A stretch of DNA of 64,000 nt from CAVQBJ01 sp963819075 (GCA_963819075.1 CAWFUP010000001.1:186001-250000), one strand, 5' to 3'; shown: positions 34,488-43,374, counted from the first letter of the stretch. Notes: generated from the letters alone by a model not told the origin. Program-made: numbers and translations.

Positions 34488-35526
34488 GCCATCGCGTCGC
34501 CGTCGTCGGCGCCACCGGCGTCGTCGGACAGGAGATCCTGCGCATCCTCGAGGATCGCGGTTTCCCGGCCGTCGGAGCTCGTGCCCTTCGCCTCCGAGCG
34601 CTCGGCCGGCCTGACGCTCGAGGGCGCCGGCGCGGGCCTCGTCGTGCAGGCGCTCAGCGACGAGGCGATCGCCGGCTTCGACGTCGCCCTGTTCTCCGCC
34701 GGCTCGGCCACCTCGAAGGAGTGGGCGCCGCGCTTCGCCAAGGCGGGCGCGATCGTGATCGACAACTCCTCGCAGTGGCGCATGGACCCCGAGGTGCCGC
34801 TCGTCGTCTCCGAGGTCAATCCCGACGCGATCGCGCAGAACCAGGGGATCGTCGCCAACCCGAACTGCACGACGATGCAGATGGTCGTCGCGCTCAAGCC
34901 GCTGCACGACGCCGCCGGCATCGAGCGCGTGATCCTCTCGTCCTACCAGTCGGTCTCCGGCACGGGCATCAAGGCGATTCGCGAGCTGCAGGACCAGACC
35001 CACGCGATCCTGCACGAGGGCGAGCCGCCGCCCCCGAGCGTCTACGCGCACCAGATCGCCTTCAACGTCCTGCCCCAGGTGGAGACGTTCAAGGACGGCG
35101 ACGACTACACCACCGAGGAGCGCAAGGTGATGGCCGAGACGCGCAAGATCCTCGGCGAGCCCGAGCTGCGCATCACCGCGACCTGCGCGCGCGTGCCGGT
35201 GCTCATCGGCCACTCCGAGTCGGTCAATCTGCAGACGCGCGAGGACCTCTCGCCCGAGCGCGCCCGCGAGCTGCTCGCGGCCGCGCCCGGGCGTGCAGGT
35301 GCTCGACGATCCGGCCAACGGGGGCTACCCCCTGGCCATCGACGTGGCCGGCCAGGACGACGTGTTCGTCGGGCGGATCCGCCGCGACCCCTCGGCCGAG
35401 CGCACGCTCAACCTCTGGATCGTCGGCGACAACCTGCGCAAGGGCGCCGCGCTCAACGCCGTCCAGCTCGCCGAGCTGTTGCACGAGCGCGGGCTGATCG
35501 GCGCCGGCGCCAGCCGCGTGGCCTAG
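34484..35526 (+). CDS. asd: Aspartate-semialdehyde dehydrogenase, frame interrupted by two indels
   Basis: Starts at ATG 34484 (SHRVAVVGATGVVGQEILRIL, the NADP-binding GxTGxVG). An extra base near 34574 shifts the frame to the bulk of the enzyme, which includes the catalytic Cys in GIVANPNCTTMQM, the substrate-binding QSVSGTG and the His in VPVLIGHSES. A second shift near 35289 leads to the C-terminal PGVQVLDDPANGGYPLAIDVAGQDDVFVGRIRRD. It reduces aspartyl phosphate to the semialdehyde for Lys/Thr/Met and cell-wall DAP. It is translationally coupled to lysC, as usual. The full protein is about 347 residues if corrected. Confidence 0.93.
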
Positions 35527-35562
35527 CGGTGGCGCGCCGAAGCGCGCCACCACCCACGCGGC

Positions 35563-36000
35563 TCAGGTCTGCGGCCGCGGCGGCTCGTGCAGGCCGATGT
35601 AATTCCCGTCGGGGTCGCGAAGCCACGCGGCCCGGTAGGCGCCCATGTCGGCGATCGCGTTGACCGTGCGCAGCCCCGGCGAGTCGTATTCCTCCAGGAC
35701 GACGCCGCTCGCGCGCATCGCAGCGACAACCGAATCGAGGTCGTCGACCTCGAATCCGGCCACCGTATGTCCCGGCGGCGTCGCGCCGGGGCGGTGGATG
35801 AGAGCGAGGATGCTGCCGTTCCCGGCGGTCATGAAGATCCCGGTCGAGGCCCGCACGTCGACGGTCAGTCCGAGCGTCTCGTAGAAGCTCACCGCCCGCT
35901 CGACGTCGCTCACCATCAGGGTTGGATGCACGATCGCGGCGGCCAACGCCTCACCTCGAACGAGGGCATGCGCGCCCGAGTCGGTGCCCGCGGCGCTCAT
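35563..36000 (-). CDS. VOC (glyoxalase/bleomycin-resistance) family protein
   Basis: A 145-residue protein with two beta-alpha-beta-beta-beta modules: HPTLMVSDVERAVSFYETLGLTV and GFEVDDLDSVVAAMRASGV, ending in YRAAWLRDPDGNYIGLHEPP, the typical VOC metal/ligand block (His in the first strand, Glu/His in DGNYIGLHE). Members isomerise, cleave or bind small molecules. Its ATG overlaps the stop of the methyltransferase (ATGA), so it is the last gene of the methyltransferase-VOC operon under the SARP-like repeats at 37134. Confidence 0.88.
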   Translation of the reverse strand: MSAAGTDSGAHALVRGEALAAAIVHPTLMVSDVERAVSFYETLGLTVDVRASTGIFMTAGNGSILALIHRPGATPPGHTVAGFEVDDLDSVVAAMRASGVVLEEYDSPGLRTVNAIADMGAYRAAWLRDPDGNYIGLHEPPRPQT

Positions 36001-37064
36001 GGCCGCGCCTCCAGCACGAGGTTGAACGGGGTCTCGGTCGCGCGCCGGAAGCGGCTGAAGCCGCCCTGCTGCACGACGTCGCGCAGCCGCGCCTCGCCGG
36101 CCTGCGCCCCGAGAGCGAGCCCGACCTCCTGGTCGCGCGAGGCCGGCGTGCAGACCATCGTCGATGCCGAGTAGAAGACGCGCCCGACCGGGTTGAGGTT
36201 CTCACCGAGGTCGTCGTGGGCGAACGGTTCGACGATCATCCACGAGCCGTCGGGGGCGAGCGCGTGGTGCACGTGACGCGCCGCGCCCACCGGATCGCCC
36301 ATGTCGTGCAGGCAGTCGAACATCGCCACGAGGTCGTAGCCCGAGCCCGGGAAGTCCTTTGCGTGGGCCACCTCGAAGCTCACGCGATCCGCGACGCCAG
36401 CGCGCTCGGCGGCCGCGCGGGCGTGCTCGATCGACTCGGCGTGGTAGTCGTAGCCCACGAACTCGCTGCGCGGGAACGCCTCGGCCAGGATCACCGTCGA
36501 GGCGCCGTGACCGCAACCGACGTCGGCCACGAGCGCGCCCGCCCGGAGCTTGTCCTGCACCCCGTCGAGCGCCGGGATCCAGCTCGACAGCAGGTTGGCG
36601 AGGTAGCCGGGGCGGAAGAAGCGCTCGGTCCCGCAGAACAGGTCGTGGTCGTGCTCGTGCCAGCCCACACCGTCGCCGCTGCGGAACGCCTGGGCGATGC
36701 GTGGCTCGTCCTTGATGAGGGCGGCCGCGAGCTGGAACGCGCCCGGGATGAACGCTGGGCTGTCCTCCTGGGCGAGGGCGAGCGCCTGCTCGGGCTCGAG
36801 CGTGAACGTCTCGCCGTCGGCGTCGTAGTGCACGTAGCCGCTCGCCGCCTGGCTCGACAGCCACTCGCGCACATAGCGCGGGTCGGTGTCGGTGCGCTGC
36901 GCGAGCTCCTCCGGCGTGCAGGGCGCGCCGTCGGCCATCGCCTTGTACAGGCCGAGCTGGTCGCCGAGCATCACCGTGGCGACGCTCAGCGCCGCGCCGA
37001 GGTCTTGCACGAACTGCCCCATGAATGCGTTGAGCTTGTTCTCGTCGATCGGGGTGGTGGCCAT
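35997..37064 (-). CDS. Class I SAM methyltransferase with N-terminal winged-helix domain
   Basis: A 355-residue protein. Residues about 20-90 form a dimerisation/winged-helix domain (LGDQLGLYKAMADGAPCTPEELAQRTDTDPRYVREWLSSQAASGY). The methyltransferase core has motif I in VADVGCGHGASTVILAEAF, then GYDYHAESIEHARAAA and DLVAMFDCLHDMGDPVGAARH. This is the small-molecule/O-methyltransferase-like architecture seen in many actinobacteria. Upstream lie a good ribosome site (AGGGAGG) and three 11-bp-phased heptamers at 37134-37162, suggesting activation by the SARP regulator. Substrate unknown. Confidence 0.88.
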   Translation of the reverse strand: MATTPIDENKLNAFMGQFVQDLGAALSVATVMLGDQLGLYKAMADGAPCTPEELAQRTDTDPRYVREWLSSQAASGYVHYDADGETFTLEPEQALALAQEDSPAFIPGAFQLAAALIKDEPRIAQAFRSGDGVGWHEHDHDLFCGTERFFRPGYLANLLSSWIPALDGVQDKLRAGALVADVGCGHGASTVILAEAFPRSEFVGYDYHAESIEHARAAAERAGVADRVSFEVAHAKDFPGSGYDLVAMFDCLHDMGDPVGAARHVHHALAPDGSWMIVEPFAHDDLGENLNPVGRVFYSASTMVCTPASRDQEVGLALGAQAGEARLRDVVQQGGFSRFRRATETPFNLVLEARP

Positions 37065-37133
37065 GCGCTTCGCCTCCCTTTTCTCCGCACAGATGCGGTC
37101 GTCGATGTCGTGGCAGCGAGCATCGCCGGGCGC

Positions 37134-37162
37134 CGTCAGGCGTCCGTCAAGCGACCGTCAAA
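37134..37162 (-). promoter_or_regulatory. Predicted SARP operator: three 11-bp-phased heptamers
   Basis: On the plus strand CGTCAGG (37134-37140), CGTCAAG (37145-37151) and CGTCAAA (37156-37162) recur at exactly 11-bp steps. On the coding (minus) strand they read TTTGACG, CTTGACG and CCTGACG with 4-bp gaps, the standard architecture of SARP regulator sites (7-bp repeats, 11-bp pitch, upstream of the -10). They lie 70-98 bp upstream of the methyltransferase start (37064). The same heptamer pattern occurs at 40824-40841. Confidence 0.7.
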
Positions 37163-37179
37163 CGCGCTCTCGGGGCGGC

Positions 37180-37572
37180 CTACGCCGCCGCGAGGCGGGC
37201 GAGGTTGCGCAGCGACGCGCTGATGACGTCGCGCTGGGTGTCCAGCCGCGCCGCCTCGGCCTCGGGAATCTCCACGTCGACGGCGATGGCCGTTCCCAGG
37301 TCGCCGTCGAGCGGCTGCAGGCGCCACTGGAACACGAGGTCCGAGACCATGCACGAGACGGTCACGCGCTGCTGATCGCGCTCGGAGCGCAGCGTCTGGG
37401 CCATCGGGAAGTCGGGGTACCCCTCCGGGTACATCGTGTACTCGCCGTCGCGATCGACGTTGACGCTTCCGATGCCCGCCCACCACTCGGGGAAGCGCGC
37501 CGGGTCGTAGAGGAGCTTCCACACGGCCTCGGGGGCCGCCTCGCTGGTGGTCTCGTCACTGAACGATGGCAT
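37180..37572 (-). CDS. SRPBCC family protein (polyketide cyclase/AHSA1-like)
   Basis: A 130-residue helix-grip protein: TTSEAAPEAVWKLLYDPARFPEWWAGIGSV (strand-helix-Trp pair), internal strands (YTMYPEGYPDFPMAQTLR, QRVTVSCMVSDLVFQWRLQPL) and the C-terminal helix RLDTQRDVISASLRNLARLAAA. Its start overlaps the 3' end of the SARP-like regulator gene by 17 bp, so it is translated from the same transcript. Ligand or reaction unknown; SRPBCC proteins next to regulators are often small-molecule binders or cyclases. Confidence 0.88.
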   Translation of the reverse strand: MPSFSDETTSEAAPEAVWKLLYDPARFPEWWAGIGSVNVDRDGEYTMYPEGYPDFPMAQTLRSERDQQRVTVSCMVSDLVFQWRLQPLDGDLGTAIAVDVEIPEAEAARLDTQRDVISASLRNLARLAAA

Positions 37573-40500
37573 GGTCGATCCCCTCGTCGTCGGTGGTCAG
37601 GGCGTCGATGTCGGCAAGCACGCGCGCGTACTCGTGCTCGGGGTCGACGATGCCGACAAGCGGCCGGCCGAGGTCGGCGAGCCCGGCCGCGATGCCCTCG
37701 GCCGTGGCGTTCGGCTGCTGGCGTCGCCACCCGTCGGCAGCCTCCTGCAGGCGCGCGAGCGCCTGCTCGTGCTCGCCGCGGGCCGCGGCGATGAATCCCT
37801 CGACGCGCGTGAGCCGGCACACGAGCGTGGCCGGGAAGTCGCTCGGGGCCACCGGCTCGAGGACCGTCTCACGCAACTCGGCGGTCGCCTCCTCGGGCCG
37901 GCCCGCGCGCGCGAGGGCCTCGGCGCGAGCAAGGCGGATGAGCGGGCGGCTGACGGGAGCGTCCTCGACCTCCAGCACGGCGGCGAGCAGCGTCGCGGCG
38001 TGCTCGTGGTCCCCGCTGGCGAGCTCGACCAGGCCGGCGTCGGCGGTCGCGAGCGCGAGCAGGTGCGGCTGGCCGAGCCGCTCGGCGATCGCCTGCTCGG
38101 TCGCGATGACGGTACGGGCCTCGTCGACGCGTCCGGTGCGCAACAGCAGGAAGACGTGCTCGGAGTGCTGGTGCAGCTCGATGCCGAGTAGGCCGTGGCC
38201 GGCGAGCGCCTCCCGGCCGCGCTCGCCGAACTCGAACGCCCGAGCGAAGTCGCGTGCCGCGGCCGCGGCGCCGGTGACGTTGCTCCAGCAGCCGTAGGCG
38301 AGATCGGGCCGCCCGGCGCGCGCGATCGCCTCTCCCGCAGCGACCGACGGGGCGTAGGCCTCCTGGAAGCGACCGCGGCGCATGAGCGCCCAGGCACGGG
38401 CGTGGCCGATGTCGTACGTGGCGTGGTCGTCGCCGACGTCTGAGCCGACGAGCAGGGCAAGCTCGGCGAGCAGGCGCTCGGACTCGTCGGGGTCGCCGGC
38501 GATCGCCTCGGCCCAGGCCAGCGCCGCGAGCGCCTCGCGGCGTTCGATCGCGCTCGACGGGTCGTCGCCGAGCAGCGCGAGCGCCTCGCGGCAGCTGGCC
38601 CCGACGAGCGCGGGCACGCACAGCGAGCCGTGGTACCAGCCGGCGCGGCGCAACCAGGCCCGGGCGAGCTGCTCGCGCTGGTCCGGGGCAAGCGCCTTCC
38701 GTGCGTGCGCGAAAGCGGTCTCGGCGGCGGCGCGGTCCGCGCGCCACGCCTCGATCTCGCCGAGTTCGATCCACAGGTCGGCGCGACCCCCGATCAGCTC
38801 GATCGCCTCACTCAGGTAGTCGGCGGCCTCGCTGAGCGCACCGAGCGATCGCGCCTCGACCGCCGCCCGAGCGAGCTCGTCGGCCGCGGCCCGGGGCTCG
38901 CCGGCGATGCGCAGGTGCTGCGCCGCCTCGGCCGGCCGCCGCCGTCCGCCGGCCCGCTCACAGGCGAGCAACGCGTGCGCCCAGCGACCGTGCCGGTCGG
39001 TGCGCTCGGGCTCGGACAGCTCCGCGTACGCGGCATCGCGCAGCAGGCCGTGCACGAAGCCGACCCGGCCGCGCTCGCCGCGCAGCAGCCCGCCATCGAT
39101 CGCCTCGGCGGCCGCCCGCGCCGGCTCGTCGAGGGGGAGCGAGAGCAGTTCGTCGCGTTCGAGGTCACGAGCGGCGACGGCCGCGAAGGCGGCGAGCGAG
39201 CGGGCGTCGTCGCCGTACAGGGCCACGGCCGCGCGCACCGTCGCTCCGAGCCCGGCGGAGGGATCCTCGCCGCGGGCGATCGAGCGCGCCGCCTGCGTGG
39301 CCAGAAGCGGATTACCCTCGCAGACGCCGACGACCTCGCTGAGCTGCTCGTCGGGCAGCTCGGCCACGCTGCGCGCGAGCGCCGCGAGGGCGGGCGCGGG
39401 CAGTGGCGCCAGCTCGAGCTCGGCGGCGAGCAGCTCGCGCGCGCGCAGGGCCAACTCGAGCTGGTCGACCTCGGCGCGTCGGGGCGGCGTGCGACGGGTG
39501 AGCACGATGAGGACGGGCAGCTGCGCGATGCGTCGGGCCACGTAGCCGAGCAGCTGGAGGCTCGCCTCGTCGGCGCCGTGGACGTCCTCGACGAGGAGCA
39601 TCAGCGGGCGGTCTCGCGAGGCCCATTCGACCAGCGACACGGCGGCCTCGAACAGTCGCGCGCGTTGCAGCTCGGGGGCGAGCATGGCCGCTTCCTCGCT
39701 CGGCGCCGCGGCCAAGCCGGCGGCGGCGTCGGGGGCGAGACGCGCGAGGTCGCTCGGCCAGCCGCTGCCGAGGGGCGGGCTCGGCAGGTCGTGCGCGAGG
39801 TCGCGCACGAGCTCGGCCCACAGCCCGAACGGCGCCCCACCGCCGAGGTCGAGCCCGGCGCAGGCGGCCGTGCGCGCCCCGGTTGCCTCGGCGCGAGCGA
39901 GCAGGGCGGCGGCGAGGCGGCTCTTACCGATGCCGGCCGCGCCGCTGACGCTGACGAGCGCGCCGCGACCGTGTACGGCGTCGCTCCACGCGGCTTCCAG
40001 CGTCGCGAGCTCCTGCTCGCGTCCGAGCAGGGGCGGTGTCTCGCGTCGCGCCGGTCGCGGGCTTCGCGAGGTCTCGACCGCGTCGACGTGGGTAGCCGTA
40101 TCGTCGGTGTCGCCGCTGCGCAGCTCGTGCACGAGCTGCTGCGTGGCGGGCGACGGGGCGACGCCGAGCTCGCGGCGCAGCCGATCGGCGAGCGTGCGGT
40201 AGACGAGCAGCGCGGCCGCACGATCGCCGCGCTCGGCCAGGCGGGCGATCAGACGGCGGTGGGCCTCCTCGCCGAACGGGTCGATGGCGATCTGGCGTCG
40301 CGTCCAGGTCAGCGCGCTGTGGTCGTCGCCGGCGCGGTCGGCGCTCGCGGCCAGGCGCTCGAGGACCGCGAGCAGCCGTTCGGTGTGCCCTTCGCGCGCG
40401 CGGGTCACCCATTCGTCGTCGAAGCCGGCGAGCAGCGGACCGCGGCACAGGTCGACGGCCGCCTCCAGCTCGCCGGCGTCGACGAGGCGCTCGAACTGGA

Positions 40501-40801
40501 CGGCGTCGACCCAGACGCCGGCGTCGGCGAGACCGATGCTGTCGCGGTCGGCGACGAGCAGGCCGTCGGCGGCGGGCCCGAGCTCGCGGCGCAGCGCCCA
40601 CACCGCGCTGCGCAGGCTCGCGCGCGAGCTCGCGTCGAGCACCTCCGGCCAGAAGCACGCGGCGAGATCGCCGCGTGCGTGGCGACCGGGGTGCAGGGCC
40701 AGATAGGCGAGCAGCGACCAGGGCCGGCGCGCGGGCGGCGCATCGACCGCGGTGCCGTCGATCTCCACCGCCATTCCCCCGAGGACAGCGAGTCGCAACA
40801 T
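37556..40801 (-). CDS. SARP/AfsR-type transcriptional regulator with BTAD, AAA and TPR-like domains
   Basis: A 1081-residue protein from the ATG at 40801. Residues about 1-95 are an OmpR-type winged helix (LRLAVLGGMAVEIDGTAV, ARASLRSAVWALRREL), followed by a BTAD domain (residues about 96-240, ERLVDAGELEAAVDLCRGPLLAG), an AAA ATPase with P-loop GAAGIGKSRL near residue 290 and LLVEDVHGADEASLQLLGYVARR, then a long helical repeat region (TPR-like). This is the large SARP architecture (AfsR class) that activates secondary-metabolism genes. The predicted operators at 40824 and 37134 sit in this gene's own neighbourhood. No frameshift is seen. Confidence 0.92.
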   Translation of the reverse strand: MLRLAVLGGMAVEIDGTAVDAPPARRPWSLLAYLALHPGRHARGDLAACFWPEVLDASSRASLRSAVWALRRELGPAADGLLVADRDSIGLADAGVWVDAVQFERLVDAGELEAAVDLCRGPLLAGFDDEWVTRAREGHTERLLAVLERLAASADRAGDDHSALTWTRRQIAIDPFGEEAHRRLIARLAERGDRAAALLVYRTLADRLRRELGVAPSPATQQLVHELRSGDTDDTATHVDAVETSRSPRPARRETPPLLGREQELATLEAAWSDAVHGRGALVSVSGAAGIGKSRLAAALLARAEATGARTAACAGLDLGGGAPFGLWAELVRDLAHDLPSPPLGSGWPSDLARLAPDAAAGLAAAPSEEAAMLAPELQRARLFEAAVSLVEWASRDRPLMLLVEDVHGADEASLQLLGYVARRIAQLPVLIVLTRRTPPRRAEVDQLELALRARELLAAELELAPLPAPALAALARSVAELPDEQLSEVVGVCEGNPLLATQAARSIARGEDPSAGLGATVRAAVALYGDDARSLAAFAAVAARDLERDELLSLPLDEPARAAAEAIDGGLLRGERGRVGFVHGLLRDAAYAELSEPERTDRHGRWAHALLACERAGGRRRPAEAAQHLRIAGEPRAAADELARAAVEARSLGALSEAADYLSEAIELIGGRADLWIELGEIEAWRADRAAAETAFAHARKALAPDQREQLARAWLRRAGWYHGSLCVPALVGASCREALALLGDDPSSAIERREALAALAWAEAIAGDPDESERLLAELALLVGSDVGDDHATYDIGHARAWALMRRGRFQEAYAPSVAAGEAIARAGRPDLAYGCWSNVTGAAAAARDFARAFEFGERGREALAGHGLLGIELHQHSEHVFLLLRTGRVDEARTVIATEQAIAERLGQPHLLALATADAGLVELASGDHEHAATLLAAVLEVEDAPVSRPLIRLARAEALARAGRPEEATAELRETVLEPVAPSDFPATLVCRLTRVEGFIAAARGEHEQALARLQEAADGWRRQQPNATAEGIAAGLADLGRPLVGIVDPEHEYARVLADIDALTTDDEGIDHAIVQ

Positions 40802-40823
40802 GCTCCTGACCAAGCGTACGCGG

Positions 40824-40841
40824 TTTGACGCGAGATTGACG
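40824..40841 (+). promoter_or_regulatory. Predicted SARP operator: two 11-bp-phased heptamers
   Basis: TTTGACG (40824-40830) and ATTGACG (40835-40841) are separated by four bases, an 11-bp pitch, in the divergent space between the regulator (start 40801) and the SnoaL-like gene (start 40909). A weaker third unit, GCGAACG, follows at 40846. The identical geometry occurs three times at 37134-37162. Autoregulation plus activation of the divergent gene is the likely use. Confidence 0.7.
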
Positions 40842-40908
40842 GAGCGCGAACGCCCCCTGCGCGACGCTGCTCCGCGTCCACTGCACCGAACCACCAGGAG
40901 GCCCACGC

Positions 40909-41274
40909 ATGTCCACCGACACGACCACCCAGTTCGACCTCGCGACGTTCGTCCGCGCGCTCGAGGAGCGCGACTCCTCGACGCAGCTGGCGATGTACGC
41001 CGACGACGCCGAGGTCACGCTCGCCGACCGCATCACCCAGCCCGGCTCGCCGCGCGTCCTGCACGGCAAGGGCGAGATTCGCGGTTGGATCGAGGACGTC
41101 AGCGCCCGCGACATGACGCACCGCGTCACCTCGACCGTCGGCACCGGCGACGGTGCGGCCTTCGTCGAGAGCTGCCGCAACGCGGATGGGACGAACGTCC
41201 TCTGCGCCGCGGTGCTCGAGCTGCGCGGCGGGCGCATCGCCAAGCTGACCGGCGTCCAGGCGTGGGACGAGTGA
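40909..41274 (+). CDS. SnoaL/NTF2-like protein
   Basis: A 121-residue protein with the NTF2-like pattern: helix FDLATFVRALEERDSSTQLAMYADDAEVTLAD, then strands (RVLHGKGEIRGWIEDV, MTHRVTSTVGTGDGAAFVES) and the closing ELRGGRIAKLTGVQAW. Family members include polyketide cyclases and small-ligand binders. It is divergent from the SARP-like regulator, with AGGAGG upstream, and probably belongs to its regulon. Function unknown. Confidence 0.88.
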   Translation: MSTDTTTQFDLATFVRALEERDSSTQLAMYADDAEVTLADRITQPGSPRVLHGKGEIRGWIEDVSARDMTHRVTSTVGTGDGAAFVESCRNADGTNVLCAAVLELRGGRIAKLTGVQAWDE

Positions 41275-41549
41275 CCGGCCGAAGCGCCTGACGCTCGCGC
41301 GACGCCATCGGCGACCGGCGCCGGCGGCGTCGCGCTCGAGCAGGGCCCGGCGCCGCTCCGCGACCGCGGCCCGCGCGGAGCTCCGTGACCACATCGCGCC
41401 CCCGGTTCGTCGACAGCATTTGACCGCAAGATGCGGCGTGATCTCCCTGCCCGTCGCAGGGAACGTCTGCTCGGCGTAGTAGACAAGTGTTCGATTAAGC
41501 CGCGCTCCGTTGCGGTTCACGGCCTGAGGGGGCCGAGAGAGTCGACAGG

Positions 41550-41888
41550 ATGATGCTGGTGCTCGGAATGGTCATGGGAGCGTGGACGGCACTGAGCGTT
41601 CTCGCTGCCACCTGCTACTGCGCCGCCGCGCGCAACCGCCGCCGCGTCTGGGAGGCCGAGCGCCGGATGCTCGGCATCGGAAGCCCCGATGAGCGCGTCC
41701 GCCATTACGGTCTGCCCTACGGCCGGCGGTCCTCGCTCGGCGCCCGCACCCGCCCGTTGGGCCGCGTCAAGCCGTTCACGCACAGCACGGCGTCGAGCCG
41801 GATGCCGATCCACATCGGCCGCCGTCGCTCGCACGAAGGCGTCGACGACCGCGAGCCGGTTCGCCGGCTGCCGTCGACCGGGTTCTGA
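41550..41888 (+). CDS. Small single-pass membrane protein, unknown
   Basis: A 112-residue frame with an N-terminal hydrophobic helix (LVLGMVMGAWTALSVLAATCY) followed by a basic stop (AAARNRRRVWEAERRMLG) and an Arg-rich cytoplasmic tail. I recognise no family and the tail overlaps the EAL gene's convergent 3' region only loosely. It could be a small membrane protein or a spurious frame; the signal-anchor and its basic stop favour a real gene. The 275 bp upstream (41275-41549) contain no other gene. Confidence 0.45.
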   Translation: MMLVLGMVMGAWTALSVLAATCYCAAARNRRRVWEAERRMLGIGSPDERVRHYGLPYGRRSSLGARTRPLGRVKPFTHSTASSRMPIHIGRRRSHEGVDDREPVRRLPSTGF

Positions 41889-41915
41889 GCGCCGCTCCGC
41901 GGGTCGAACCCGCGT

Positions 41916-43352
41916 TCACGCGGCGGTGTGGTCGCCGCCGAGGCGCCGGGCGATCTCGGCATCGATCGCGTCTGCGTCGGCCGGTGGATGGAGAACGTCG
42001 CCCTGGGCGAGCGTGCCGCCCATCTCGAGCAGATGCGCGCACTGCGCCTCGGTCTCGACGCCCTCGCACACGAGCGCGAGGTTCAGCTGGCGGCTGAGCG
42101 CAATGACGCTCGCGGTCAGCGCCGTGTCCGTCGGATCGGTCGGGACGCCGACCACGAACGAGCGGTCGAGCTTGAGCATCGAGAATCGCAGCCGGCGCAG
42201 GTAGCTGAGCCCGGAGTAGCCGGTGCCGAAGTCGTCGAGCGCGAGCGACACCCCCATCGTCAGCAACGCGTTGAGGTCGGCGGCGGCCGCGGGCGCCGTC
42301 CCGAGCAGCTGGCGCTCGGTCAGCTCGAGGCACAGGCGCGCCGGCTCGAGCTCGTTGTCGCACAGCGCGGCGGCGACGCGCCGGTGGAAGCCGCCCGTCT
42401 CGAGCTGGCGGGCTGCGATGTTCACCCAGACCTGCGGGGCGCGATCGCCGTGTGCGCGGTGCCACGCGGCGGCACGCTCGCAGGCCTGGCGTAGGACCCA
42501 TTCGCCAAGCGTGACGATGAGCTCGCTGTCCTCGACGGCGCCGATGAACTCACTCGCGGACACGAGGCCACGGTCGGCGTGGGCCCAGCGCAGGAGCGCC
42601 TCGGCGGCGACGATCTCGCCCGTGCGCAGGTCATAGCTCGGCTGGAAATGCACGCGGAACTCGCCGGCGACGAGCGCGGCGCGCAGTTGGGCCTCGAGGT
42701 CGATCCCGCTCAGCCGGCCCCGGCGGGGCGCCGTCGCGTGACGGGGATCGTGCAGCGTCGGCCGCGCGAGTCGCGCATCGGTCTCGCGTCGCGTCGCGAT
42801 GTCCTCGATGTGCGCAACGACATACGACGGACGGCCGTCGTCGTCACGGACCGCGCGTGCGCTCATGAGCACCCAGACGTCCTGCCCGTTGGCGTGGCGG
42901 TAACGCTTCTCGACCTGCCAGCTGTCCATCTCGCCGCTGCCGGCTCGATCGAGCGCCGCGCGGATCATCGGCAGGTCGTCTGGGTGGCTGATGCTGGACA
43001 CCTCGGCGCCGTGCAGCTCGAGCTCGCCGTAACCGAGCATCTCGGCCATCGCGCGGTTGACCCTGATGAACCGCCCTCGGCGGCCGGCCGCCAGGTCCGT
43101 GAGCGCCATACCGGTCGGGGCGTTGTCGAACGCCAGGCGGAAGCACGCCTCCCCCGGGGGCGCCGAGTCGGCCGGCAGCTCGGCCGGGATCGCGGGGTCG
43201 CGGGCCTCCTGCTGGCCGCCGCCAGCGCCGCTCACGCGCGGCTCCGGCGGATCGCCAGCGGCACGCGGCCTGCGCCGCTCACGAGCGGCTCCGGCGGGTC
43301 GCCAGCACCACACGGCCTGCGCCGCGGTCAGCCCGTCCATGGCCGTCATCAA
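41916..43352 (-). CDS. PAS-EAL domain cyclic-di-GMP phosphodiesterase
   Basis: A protein of up to 478 residues. A PAS domain at about 85-200 (LAFDNAPTGMALTDLA, RVNRAMAEMLGYGELEL) precedes an EAL domain at about 215-465. Catalytic features are kept: AAEALLRWAH (EAL Glu), VNIAARQL (Asn), CLELTERQ (Glu), ALDDFGTGYSGLSYL (DDFGTG, two metal Asp), LKLDRSFV (Lys) and LVCEGVETEAQ (Glu). It should linearise c-di-GMP. The N-terminal 50 residues are Pro/Arg-rich, spanning a 47-bp duplication that is not a multiple of three, so the real start could be downstream. Confidence 0.88.
   Translation of the reverse strand: MMTAMDGLTAAQAVWCWRPAGAARERRRPRAAGDPPEPRVSGAGGGQQEARDPAIPAELPADSAPPGEACFRLAFDNAPTGMALTDLAAGRRGRFIRVNRAMAEMLGYGELELHGAEVSSISHPDDLPMIRAALDRAGSGEMDSWQVEKRYRHANGQDVWVLMSARAVRDDDGRPSYVVAHIEDIATRRETDARLARPTLHDPRHATAPRRGRLSGIDLEAQLRAALVAGEFRVHFQPSYDLRTGEIVAAEALLRWAHADRGLVSASEFIGAVEDSELIVTLGEWVLRQACERAAAWHRAHGDRAPQVWVNIAARQLETGGFHRRVAAALCDNELEPARLCLELTERQLLGTAPAAAADLNALLTMGVSLALDDFGTGYSGLSYLRRLRFSMLKLDRSFVVGVPTDPTDTALTASVIALSRQLNLALVCEGVETEAQCAHLLEMGGTLAQGDVLHPPADADAIDAEIARRLGGDHTAA
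43226..43319. repeat. Tandem 47-bp duplication near the 5' end of the EAL gene
   Basis: Units 43226-43272 and 43273-43319 agree at 42 of 47 positions. The unit length is not a multiple of three, so if the region is coding the two copies are read in different frames, which suggests it is non-coding or that the start is further downstream. Confidence 0.7.
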
Positions 43353-43358
43353 TCGGGC

Positions 43359-43374
43359 CCGGGACGCGTCCCGG
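43359..43374. promoter_or_regulatory. 16-bp perfect palindrome upstream of the EAL gene
   Basis: CCGGGACGCGTCCCGG is exactly self-complementary and sits 7 bp upstream of the upstream-most EAL start codon. It could be an operator for a dimeric repressor or an RNA hairpin that hides the ribosome site. GC-rich palindromes arise by chance more often in this genome, so this is only a candidate. Confidence 0.4.
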
